Of a DNA stretch of 64,000 nt, positions 41,542 through 50,800 are shown one piece after another. Made by a program: the position numbers and the translations under genes. Location of the stretch: positions 496,001 to 560,000 of the forward strand of contig JACKLR010000003.1 of NCBI GenBank assembly GCA_024235795.1, written 5' to 3'. Numbering within the stretch: position 1 is the first letter of the stretch; every line of letters starts with the position of its first letter. The notes below the pieces were generated by a model, which had not been told where the DNA came from, did not search any database, and saw only the letters and a list, made by a program, of their open reading frames with translations. The stretch is from Burkholderiales bacterium (GTDB lineage: Bacteria > Pseudomonadota > Gammaproteobacteria > Burkholderiales > Nitrosomonadaceae).

Positions 41542-44118
41542 ATGCCACGAACACAAATATTTGTAAGTTATGCACATGCTGATAACGAAGCAGAGGCTCC
41601 TTGCAGACGGTGGTTGGATCGCTTACTTATTCATCTTCGTCCCCTTATGCTTGAAGGACATACCATTACATGGTCAGACAAAGAAATAGAGATTGGCGAT
41701 GACTGGCATGTAAAGATTCAGGCTTGTCTTGAAACAGCTAAAGTAGCAATTCTGCTAGTCAGCCCTGCTTTTCTGGCTTCAAAATATATTCGTAACAGTG
41801 AACTACCGGTTTTATTTAGAAGGGCAAGCGATGAAGGGGTAATTATTTTGCCAGTCATTCTTCGTCCTTGTTTGTTTAGAACAATTAAGTTTAAATATCC
41901 TGATCCAACAAATGGGCCTCAGGAATTTTCACTGGCAAGCTTACAGGCGGCTAATTCTCCGAATCGAGCTTTGAGCGAAATGTCTGAAAGTGAACAAGAT
42001 CGTGTGTTTACTATACTCGCGGAACGTATTCAACGTATTCTAGTTGACAATAAAGATGTCTTAGATACAAAACGAATAAAACCAGATTCACATGAATTAG
42101 CAAATACAGATTTAAACAATCGTGAAAAAATGATAGCACGAGTACGTCATTTTTGGATTCAGGGTGTTCTTTATCAACCAATTTATAAGCTTCCACGTCT
42201 TGAATTGGAGTTATCACATGACTCTGACGCGATCGAATATCCATTTGAATTAATTATCAGGCAACCCGGAGAAGATACACAACAGCTAGCCCCTAAAGCG
42301 CGTGCTATTACGGTTTTTGATGATTTTGAGCAGGCACTGTTGATTTTAGGCGCACCAGGGTCAGGCAAAACAACGTTACTGTTGGAACTTGTAGAAGATT
42401 TACTCGAGCGAGCTGAAAAAAATATTTCATATCCTATTCCGGTGGTATTTAATCTATCATCCTGGTCGCAACAACAATTACCGCTTAATCAATGGCTAAC
42501 AGAAGAACTGAATAAGAATTACGGTATACCCCGTAAGATTGCTGCTAAATGGATAAAAAATGAACAAATAGCGCCAATGCTGGATGGTCTAGATGAAGTT
42601 TCTCAAAAACAACGCGGCGCATGCGTACAGACAATTAATCAATACCGTTTAGAACATGGATTAACGCCATTAGTCGTTTGTAGCCGGATTGCAGACTATG
42701 AGCAACTCAATACGAAATTGAAACTGCACGCAGCAATCGTGATTCAACCGTTAAAACGTAGTCAGATTGAACGGTATATGGCTCAAGACGATCAATCAAT
42801 TATCGGCCTCAAATACGCTTTACAATCAGATGGAATATTATGGCAACTTATAGACACGCCTTTAATGCTAGGTGTGGCCGCGCTTGCCTACCAAGATTTC
42901 TCTCAAATCGATCAAGAAAAACCCATAAAAGAATTCCCACCACAAAAGCACCGCGAACAGCTATTAGAGAAATATGTGGAAGCAATGCCTAAAAGATCAG
43001 GCAGAGCAATGCAATTGACTAATTCTATAGCCAATAAGCCAAAAAAACCACAAGACTTTGAAAATTTCAAAAATCAACTGGCGTGGCTGGCTCAAGCAAT
43101 GAAAAATGAATCTCAAAGCGAATTTCATTTAAGTTGGTTACAACCTAGCTGCTTGTCAAGTCAATCACAACAAATCTTTTTTAATAGCCTAGTAGGTTTG
43201 TCTGTTGCATTAATAAGTGGAATTTTTACAGCTGTTTTTTTAGGATTGAATCAGGGTATATTCTATGGATTACTTTTTGGAGCACTTACACTTAATCCTT
43301 TATTTGGCGGTTTAATATTAACAACTATTGGTTTGGTATTGGTAATTTATTATCAACTAGAAAGCTTTGAACTTGGTATATACGAGCTTGACACACCTTT
43401 AATTCTGTTAATTTCTTTTCTATTCGTGCTTTTCGTCTATCCCTTAACATGCTTGGTTGTAAAAATTTTCGGATACCCAAAAGTCATCAGACCAGCAAAT
43501 GCAATCAGATGGTCTAGACAAAATGCAGAAATTGGAGCGAAGATTGGCATGGCTTATGGTTTCATATTAATTGATATAAAAATATTATTCTTTTTAGTCG
43601 TTGGAGAATTTTACTTTTTTAATTTTATACAGGCTTGCTTGGTAGGTATAATTTTTGGTGCTCTTATCGGAGGTTTTTCAAAGCGTGAAATGAACTCACA
43701 AATAACTAATAACACACCTTTTTATTCATTAATATTATGTGTTATGGGTATCATAATTGGTTTATTCAGTGCAGTTTTAGTTTCTGGCACTTCCTTAACA
43801 TTTTCTTGGATAGGGCCATCATCACATGAAATTTTAATGGCAAATTTTCCATTTTTTATCTTATATGGTGCATTCTATTTTGGTGGTTTTGCCGCAATAC
43901 AACACTATGTACTTCGAGCTATGATAACACTGCAAAAAAAAGCACCATGGAATTTTGTTGATTTTCTTGAAAAAAGTGTAAATCTTCTTTATCTAAGAAA
44001 AGTAGGAGCTGGTTACATTTTTGCACATAGAGTTTTACTGGAGTATTTTGCTTCTTTGCATTCGGATACAGCGAAAAACTCAAACAAGACTAGAAATGAA
44101 GTCGAAGCTAAGCTGTAG
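41542..44118 (+). CDS. TIR-NACHT-transmembrane protein, predicted NLR-like defence protein
   Basis: An 858-residue three-part protein. Residues 1-165 form a TIR domain: F-V-S-Y-A-H-A-D, W-S-D-K-E-I-E-I-G-D-D-W, L-L-V-S-P-A-F-L-A-S, and E87 in N-S-E-L-P at the position of the NADase glutamate. Residues about 200-480 form a NACHT P-loop NTPase with Walker A G-A-P-G-S-G-K-T (270-277), Walker B M-L-D-G-L-D-E (346-352) and V-V-C-S-R (sensor). About seven transmembrane helices occupy 545-800 with repeated G-L-L-F-G-A-L-type packing. A final F-A-H-R-V-L-L-E-Y-F-A helix (827-837) matches the NACHT C-terminal tail. TIR and NACHT are known effector and switch modules of bacterial antiphage STAND proteins, so NAD+ depletion upon a membrane-linked trigger is inferred. 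Codon use is AT-rich, unlike neighbours. Confidence 0.88.
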   Translation: MPRTQIFVSYAHADNEAEAPCRRWLDRLLIHLRPLMLEGHTITWSDKEIEIGDDWHVKIQACLETAKVAILLVSPAFLASKYIRNSELPVLFRRASDEGVIILPVILRPCLFRTIKFKYPDPTNGPQEFSLASLQAANSPNRALSEMSESEQDRVFTILAERIQRILVDNKDVLDTKRIKPDSHELANTDLNNREKMIARVRHFWIQGVLYQPIYKLPRLELELSHDSDAIEYPFELIIRQPGEDTQQLAPKARAITVFDDFEQALLILGAPGSGKTTLLLELVEDLLERAEKNISYPIPVVFNLSSWSQQQLPLNQWLTEELNKNYGIPRKIAAKWIKNEQIAPMLDGLDEVSQKQRGACVQTINQYRLEHGLTPLVVCSRIADYEQLNTKLKLHAAIVIQPLKRSQIERYMAQDDQSIIGLKYALQSDGILWQLIDTPLMLGVAALAYQDFSQIDQEKPIKEFPPQKHREQLLEKYVEAMPKRSGRAMQLTNSIANKPKKPQDFENFKNQLAWLAQAMKNESQSEFHLSWLQPSCLSSQSQQIFFNSLVGLSVALISGIFTAVFLGLNQGIFYGLLFGALTLNPLFGGLILTTIGLVLVIYYQLESFELGIYELDTPLILLISFLFVLFVYPLTCLVVKIFGYPKVIRPANAIRWSRQNAEIGAKIGMAYGFILIDIKILFFLVVGEFYFFNFIQACLVGIIFGALIGGFSKREMNSQITNNTPFYSLILCVMGIIIGLFSAVLVSGTSLTFSWIGPSSHEILMANFPFFILYGAFYFGGFAAIQHYVLRAMITLQKKAPWNFVDFLEKSVNLLYLRKVGAGYIFAHRVLLEYFASLHSDTAKNSNKTRNEVEAKL

Positions 44119-44223
44119 AATCATTTCCGGAAGATAAACACACGCTCGGGGACAGATCTAGATTTATTGCCTAAGCACCTATCCCTCGAAGATACTAAAA
44201 ATTGTCATGAAATCCCATTGTCA

Positions 44224-44421
44224 TCAAGCCGCAATTCCGGATAAAGTCAGCTGCTGAATATCAGTTCGCTTGCTCGCATGCTCTACCGTAATGGCAACGA
44301 TATTACCTTGCGAGTCAACATCAAGCAGTGTGTTTTCATCCAGTTCTTTGGTCTCTTCAATATCAGCCACTTTGAATTCAATGTAAAGCGTATCGGTATC
44401 TTCAAAATAACAAATCTTCAA
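44224..44421 (-). CDS. DUF2283 domain-containing protein
   Basis: A 65-residue acidic protein. The pattern K-I-C-Y-F-E-D-T-D-T-L-Y-I-E-F, then L-L-D-V-D-S-Q-G-N-I-V-A-I-T-V-E-H-A-S-K-R is the DUF2283 core. The TTG start at 44421 gives the family length and has GGAG nine bases upstream; a longer frame runs into the neighbouring peptidase gene. DUF2283 proteins often act as the antitoxin of a DUF4258 toxin, but no DUF4258 gene is seen beside it. It follows the peptidase gene by 50 bases on the same strand. Confidence 0.82.
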   Translation of the reverse strand: MKICYFEDTDTLYIEFKVADIEETKELDENTLLDVDSQGNIVAITVEHASKRTDIQQLTLSGIAA

Positions 44422-44470
44422 GGATTGAGTCTCCAATCGAAAAAACGTTATGAACTGCTGATTCAATAAA

Positions 44471-46534
44471 CTAATCAACAGCCACCTGCTGCACCCGTAT
44501 CGGCCAAACGCCTCGATCCAACGCCTGCCGCCCATCAAACACGATATAACTCTGCCGTCCGTAATGCGGCAACGGGCGGATGATGGATTCTAAAGAAGCA
44601 TTATCCTGCGCTGAAACAATCGCCAGCGATGTGCCTTCGGGAGTGGTCATTGTCCACGCTTGCGCGGTTCCTTTTTCGCTGACCTCGTCTGGTTTTGCCG
44701 ACAGGTTTTTGGCCTCGAGCCAGGCATCTATTTCATGGTGCAGGCCGATGACGAGTGTCGGTGCTGTGGGAATGGGTTGATCGGCTGGCAGTATCTGCGG
44801 CTCTCTACGTTGCAGTTTTTCGGCCAGCGTTGCGGCAATGTTTTTTGTTTCTTCGTTATCCGATAATAAAACAGTTGCCGTGGTAGGATTGACCATGACT
44901 TCGCGCAGGATCGGCGGCGCTTCGCCCGGAGCGAGGTGACGGAATAGGCGGATATCCGGATCGAGGATGGCGGACTGTGCTTTATCCTCAAGATCGAGCG
45001 TGAAGGTTTGTTCAGTGTGTTGCAGGTCGAGCAGATGCGTTTCCTTGCCCGATTCGGTTTGCACGGCGACCGGCACGCGTAACTGGTACGGCGGTTCGGA
45101 TTGCGTCAGCGTGATATGCAAGCGGTAACCGGTCTCAATCGATTCCTGCCTGGCCTCACTGATGGACAAGTCCGGCGCTCCCGCGCGGTGCAGCCATTGG
45201 TCGAAAAACGGCTGCAGGTCGCGCGCGGAAATGATTTCAAACGCCCTTTGCAGATGCGGCCATGCCGTCACTTTAAAGCGCTGCATGCCCCAGATGCCTT
45301 GTATCGAGCGGTTAAACATATCTTCGCCAATCAGATCGCGCAGCATGAAAAAAAGCATGGCCGACTTGTGGTAACCGACAATTTTCGATGCCCCGTGCGT
45401 GCGCGAGGTAAATGCGATAAGCGGTTCATCCTGGCCGGGTTCCAGCGCGGCAAAGTCGCGCAGCCAGCCGAGACGCATTTCGCGCGCTTCATCTTCGCCT
45501 TCTTGTTCCTTGTAAGCGTAATCGGCCATGAATGTCGTCAGGCCTTCCGACCAGTTGCCGGTTTTGTAGTCCGGGTACACCGCATTGCCCCACCAGTTGT
45601 GCAGCACTTCATGTCCCAATGAAGTGTCCTTGATAAACGGCAGTTGCAGCACATTGATACCGAGATAGGTGAGCGTCGGCATGCCGAAACCGGTCGGCGT
45701 CGGACTGGAAACAATGCTGAATTCGGTAAACGGATAAGCACCGATCCACGATTCGTACAGTTTGAAATAGCGCTTGACGGACTCCAGATAATCATTGGCC
45801 AGCGCGCTGATCTGTGGATGGAAATAGGTGCGCAATTGTATCGACTCGCCCCTGGCGTTCGTGTAATGATCGGTGGCGATTTCGTAGGGACCGGCCATTA
45901 AATCAATGCCTGCGGCGGGGTGGGTAAATTCAAAGCGCGCCCGATACTCGGATTCGGTGTCGTGTTCTTCGACCAGACGCCCCGCCACCAGACCGCGCTG
46001 GCCGGGCGGCAATTCAATCTGCAGCGTGTAATGGATCTGGCCATTTGTCACGCGCGGATACCAGTTCGACGCATCGGGCAAAAATGTCCCGGCTTCCCCG
46101 CTGACAGCAACCGGCCTGCCGAGCGTCTGTTCATGATCGAGCGTGTCGTCGAGCGGATGCAACTGGCCGCGCCAGTGAATCTCGAGTTGATACGGTCGCA
46201 GTATCGCATAAGGAATTTGCCAGACATGCGCCCGGCTTGCTGCATCTGTTTCCGGTGCGAACGGCATCCCATTGATTAACGCCTGGGTAACTTCAAAGCG
46301 GGCGTCAAGGATCAAAATATGATCGCGCGTCTTATTGAATGTGATGACGCTTTTCCCTTCCAGCATGCGGGTTTCGGGGTCGATACTCACTTCGATATCA
46401 TAATCGATGGAACTGGCATGATCCCTGGCGCTGCCGGGTATCGGCTGGGCCTGGGCTGAAACCGGAGCTGAATTGAGCATGCAGAGAAACAAAAAGCAAA
46501 AGAAAAATCGGTTGTGTTTAATCATCCGTTGCAT
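44471..46534 (-). CDS. M1-like zinc metallopeptidase, exported
   Basis: A 687-residue exported gluzincin. The signal peptide ends near P-V-S-A-Q-A (about 28). An N-terminal beta-sandwich of the aminopeptidase N type precedes the zinc motif H-E-V-L-H (308-312) and third ligand E330 in W-S-E-G-L-T-T-F. The spacing is 17 residues instead of the canonical 18, as in a bacterial subgroup with H-N-W-W-G-N. The M1 exopeptidase G-x-M-E-N loop is replaced by G-F-G-M-P, so true aminopeptidase activity is uncertain. It has its own promoter region after the chaN terminator. Confidence 0.88.
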   Translation of the reverse strand: MQRMIKHNRFFFCFLFLCMLNSAPVSAQAQPIPGSARDHASSIDYDIEVSIDPETRMLEGKSVITFNKTRDHILILDARFEVTQALINGMPFAPETDAASRAHVWQIPYAILRPYQLEIHWRGQLHPLDDTLDHEQTLGRPVAVSGEAGTFLPDASNWYPRVTNGQIHYTLQIELPPGQRGLVAGRLVEEHDTESEYRARFEFTHPAAGIDLMAGPYEIATDHYTNARGESIQLRTYFHPQISALANDYLESVKRYFKLYESWIGAYPFTEFSIVSSPTPTGFGMPTLTYLGINVLQLPFIKDTSLGHEVLHNWWGNAVYPDYKTGNWSEGLTTFMADYAYKEQEGEDEAREMRLGWLRDFAALEPGQDEPLIAFTSRTHGASKIVGYHKSAMLFFMLRDLIGEDMFNRSIQGIWGMQRFKVTAWPHLQRAFEIISARDLQPFFDQWLHRAGAPDLSISEARQESIETGYRLHITLTQSEPPYQLRVPVAVQTESGKETHLLDLQHTEQTFTLDLEDKAQSAILDPDIRLFRHLAPGEAPPILREVMVNPTTATVLLSDNEETKNIAATLAEKLQRREPQILPADQPIPTAPTLVIGLHHEIDAWLEAKNLSAKPDEVSEKGTAQAWTMTTPEGTSLAIVSAQDNASLESIIRPLPHYGRQSYIVFDGRQALDRGVWPIRVQQVAVD

Positions 46535-46572
46535 GGGTTGTATCAGTTGATTGAATATAATCCGGGGAAAAC

Positions 46573-46602
46573 AAAAACCGCCATGATTGAATCATGGCGG
46601 TT
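46573..46602 (-). terminator. Intrinsic terminator of the purL-chaN unit
   Basis: On the minus strand 13-base arms (AACCGCCATGATT and its complement) pair perfectly around one base and are followed by TTTTTGTTTT, starting seven bases past the chaN stop. This is a textbook Rho-independent terminator, isolating purL-chaN from the M1 peptidase gene. Confidence 0.9.
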
Positions 46603-46608
46603 GCCTGT

Positions 46609-47886
46609 TCAGGGTTTTACCGCCGGAAACCTGGCGATGATCTCCATTTCCCGGTCATTGCGTTTCACTTTGAGCGGCAGCCAGGTGCCCGGCGCATGGC
46701 GTTTGACGATATTGATAACGTCATCGGTCGTCTGCAGCGTTACGCCCGCCATTTCCAGTATCACATCGGCGTCCTGCAGGCCCGAAGCCTCGGCGATGCT
46801 GCCTTTTTCCACCTGCAGCACCAGTGCGCCGCCACGCGCCATTTCGAAACGGATTCCGAGACGCTGATATCTTGGCTCGGCGAGCGGATCGGAAATATGC
46901 GGTAAGACGCCAAACACGGCATCGGCGACGCCAGCCACGAGTTGTTTGCAGGATTTGTTGGTATCCCACGGCAACAATGTGGCGATATCCTTGACACCGA
47001 GATCGTGCAGCTGGTGCGGAACGCCATAACCATGCACCACATGGCCTGAACCCATCACACCGACAACCAGCGGTTTTTTCCCGTTTTCCGCGGTGGCCAA
47101 CACCTGATGCAGTATTTGCGCCATCGCACGGTCCCAGAGCTGCTGACCAGCATAAAAGCGCCTGAAATCGGGGTCGTCAAAACCGATTTCACCGGCTTTT
47201 TTGTCTTTGCGGTCATGCTGCTTGTATATCGGCATCAGAAAATCCAGATACGCCTGACTCGGTTCCGCAGGACGCGTCAGGCCTTCCCGTTGTTCAACAG
47301 GTACGCCGTGAAATCCTTTCTCGGAAACAAGATGACGCAATCGCGGCTCGATATTCAAGGCCACCATCGGAATACGATTCATGCGCGCAAAGTGAAACAG
47401 CGGCAGATAGAGTTCAGGGTCGGTATTCCAGACCCTGTCCCACTCGGATGCCGCCAGAAACGCTTTTTCATCCAGCTCGCCCGCGACCCATTGATCCAGC
47501 ACCGACTGCACGCGGCGCGGAAACATTTCGAACCCGATGACCATATCCGGGCGCACGGCATGCATTGCCGCAAGCACCTGCAACTGCCAGCGGTGATGAT
47601 CCGCATTGACATGGGTTTCACCCAGCAGCACCACTGAATGCCCGGCCGCGCGGTCAATCACATCTGCGTAAGCTGCCTGCCCGGCACCCGGTATAATCCA
47701 GCTGCCCAGCGGCACGCAATTTGTCTGCGCGGGTTTGTGACCTGGCTTGGCGGTGGATTGAATCGCCGGGCTCGCCTGGACAACAGCCATATTCGAGGCA
47801 AAACAGATTGCCGCCAAACTCCGTGCAGCTTGTGTGGTCAGGCTGTTTACAAATCGTTTTATTTTCATCGTTAATATTTTTATCAT
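46609..47886 (-). CDS. ChaN family haem-binding lipoprotein-like protein with PDZ domain
   Basis: A 425-residue exported protein. A signal sequence covers about 1-40. The ChaN/Tiki-like domain (about 60-310) shows V-V-L-L-G-E-T-H-V-N-A-D-H-H and G-F-E-M-F-P-R-R; homologues bind haem or act as putative metalloproteases. Residues about 335-420 form a C-terminal PDZ domain (G-G-A-L-V-L-Q-V-E-K-G-S-I-A-E-A-S-G-L-Q-D-A-D-V-I). The ATG at 47886 overlaps the purL stop as TAATG, which decides the start against one further upstream within purL. It could help iron acquisition. Confidence 0.87.
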   Translation of the reverse strand: MIKILTMKIKRFVNSLTTQAARSLAAICFASNMAVVQASPAIQSTAKPGHKPAQTNCVPLGSWIIPGAGQAAYADVIDRAAGHSVVLLGETHVNADHHRWQLQVLAAMHAVRPDMVIGFEMFPRRVQSVLDQWVAGELDEKAFLAASEWDRVWNTDPELYLPLFHFARMNRIPMVALNIEPRLRHLVSEKGFHGVPVEQREGLTRPAEPSQAYLDFLMPIYKQHDRKDKKAGEIGFDDPDFRRFYAGQQLWDRAMAQILHQVLATAENGKKPLVVGVMGSGHVVHGYGVPHQLHDLGVKDIATLLPWDTNKSCKQLVAGVADAVFGVLPHISDPLAEPRYQRLGIRFEMARGGALVLQVEKGSIAEASGLQDADVILEMAGVTLQTTDDVINIVKRHAPGTWLPLKVKRNDREMEIIARFPAVKP

Positions 47887-50800
47887 TATCCTACCCATTT
47901 GCGGGCATTTCTGAAAAGACGTATCCAGGGCGCGTCTTCACGTATCTGTGTCCGAACGCGCCGACCCGAATCGCCTGATTCGGGGGGGTACCACGAATGC
48001 TGCGCAATGCGGAAAACGCGTTCCGGATGCGGCATCAGTATATTGAACCGTCCATCCGGCGTTGTCATACCGGTAATCCCGCGCGGCGAACCGTTCGGAT
48101 TGCCCGGATAGGTTTCGGTAACCTGTCCCCGGTTGTCGACATAACGCAAAGTAACCAGCGTATTGCTCTCTGCCAGGTTTTCGCTGCCGAAATCCGCGCG
48201 CCCTTCGCCATGCGCCACAGTAATCGGCATACGGCTGCCGGTCATGCCTTCAAACAGTATCGATGGACTTCCCTGTATTTCTACCATGACAAAGCGCGCT
48301 TCAAATTGTTCCGAAAGATTACGCACAAAGTGCGGCCAGTGTTCAGCACCGGGGATGATTTCGCGCAGATTGCTCATCATCTGGCAACCGTTACAGACGC
48401 CCAGTGCAAACGTGTCTGTACGCTGAAAGAATGCCTCAAACGCATCGCGTGCGCGCGAATTAAACAAAATCGACTTCGCCCATCCTTCACCGGCGCCAAG
48501 CACATCGCCGTAAGAAAAACCGCCGCACGCGGCGATGCCTTTAAAGTCGTTGAGCGTTACTTTTCCGCTAATGATATCGCTCATATGCACATCAATCGTC
48601 GAAAACCCCGCGCGGTCAAATGCAGCCGCCATTTCCACATGACCATTGACACCCTGTTCGCGTAGAATCGCGATGCCCGGACGTGAACGGGCACGCAGAA
48701 ATGGCGCGGCAGGATTATTTTCTGTATCGAAACCGAGCGTAACGTGTAGCCCAGGATCATTGTCATCCAGAATACGGTCATATTCCTGCCGGGCGCAGAC
48801 CGGGTTGTCTCGCAGCGTTTGCAACTGATAGGACGTTTCCGACCAGGCGCGTTGCAGATCAACGCGTGTTTCAGCCAGAACAGGCTTGTTGTTGCGCATC
48901 AGGCGCAGTTCATTCGCCGCATTGGGCTGTCCGATGATAAAACTCATTTCGCGCAAACCGGCTTCAGCCAATGTGTTCATGACGAACGTACGCTTCCGGA
49001 CTTCGATCTGTATGACGGCGCCCAGTTCTTCATTAAACAATACCGTGAACAAGCGTTCCATTGAACGGCCGCTTAACTGCGCAGCGTGCAGTTCTGCTCC
49101 GTCGATATCGCTGGACATCGCATCGAAGCAAAGCTGATCCAGATTGACGGTAACCCCAACATGACCGGCAAACATCATTTCACACACGGCTGCGAACAAT
49201 CCGCCATCCGAGCGGTCATGATAAGCCAGTATCGCATCCGCCTTGTTGAGCTGCTGGATAACAGTAAAAAATGCCTTGAGTTTTTCAGCGCCCGATTGCC
49301 CGTCGATATCCGGCGCGTCATTGCCAATTTGTTTATAAACCTGCGCCAGCGCCGATCCACCCATGCGGTTTTTTCCACGTCCCAGGTCGATCAGGACAAG
49401 CTCAGTCTCGCCGCAATCGGTGCGCAACTGCGGCGTTAACGTGCGCTGGACATCGCTGACTCTGGAAAAAGCCGATATGATTAACGACACTGGCGCCGTG
49501 ACTGCCTTGCTGATTTTTTCGCCGGTTTGTTCGTCATTTTCCTGCCAGGTTGTTTTCATCGACATGGAATCTTTGCCCACCGGAATGCTGATGCCCAGCT
49601 GCGGACACAGCTCCATGCCAACGGCATGCACCGCGTCAAACAAACCGGCATCTTCTCCGGGATGTCCGGCTGCGGCCATCCAGTTGGCAGACAGCTTGAC
49701 ATCACCAAGTTGCTGAATAGCGGCCGCGGCAATATTGGTAATCGCCTCGCCAACCGCCATGCGCGCCGCTGCGGCGGAATCGATCAGCGCCAGCGGGGTG
49801 CGCTCGCCGATGGAGAAAGCTTCGCCGAAATAGGTCTGGTACCCCATCATGGTAACCGCCACATCGGCAACCGGTATCTGCCACGGGCCAACCATCTGGT
49901 CGCGCGCCGTCATGCCGCCCACGCTGCGATCGCCAATACTGATCAGAAAGGTTTTATCCGCTACCGCCGGTAACCGCAATAGTCTGTAGACTGCATCTTT
50001 TAAATCAATCGTATGGATATCCAGAGCCGGCAATAATTGGCTGCGATGCGCAACTTGCCGCGTCATTTTGGGCGGCTTGCCGAGCAATACCGACAGCGCC
50101 ATATCGACCGGGGGTGCTGCGGATGCGTAGTCTTCATCGGTAACAACAAGCCGGTCTTCCGCTGTTGCTTCCCCGACAACGGCAAAGGGACAGCGTTCGC
50201 GCGCGCAGATTTCCCGGAATAATGCAATCGACTCGGGACGGATGGCCAGCACATAGCGTTCCTGCGCCTCATTGCTCCAGATCTGCATCGGCGACATGCC
50301 CGGCTCTTCAGAAGGTACAGCACGCAGATTGAATCGCCCGCCGCGGCCCGAATCATGAACCAGTTCGGGAAAGGCATTCGACAAGCCGCCCGCGCCAACA
50401 TCGTGAATAAACAAAATGGGGTTTTCCGCTCCGCTGCGTTCCATTTGCCAGCACCGGTCAATGACTTCCTGCGCACGGCGTTGCATTTCCGGATTGCCGC
50501 GCTGAACCGAATCAAAATCGAGTGCTTCCACATTTATTCCGGTATCCATACTTGAAGCCGCACCGCCACCAAGTCCAATCAACATACCGGGCCCACCCAG
50601 TTGAATCAACAGTGAACCGGCCGGAAATTTCTCTTTACGGATATGGTTTGCAGCGATCTGCCCGATTCCACCGGCTAGCATGATCGGTTTGTGGTAACCG
50701 CGCATTTCTCCGGCGACATTTTCCTCATAGGTTCGGAAATAACCCGCCAGATTCGGACGACCAAATTCATTATTAAACGCAGCCCCTCCGATAGGACCTT

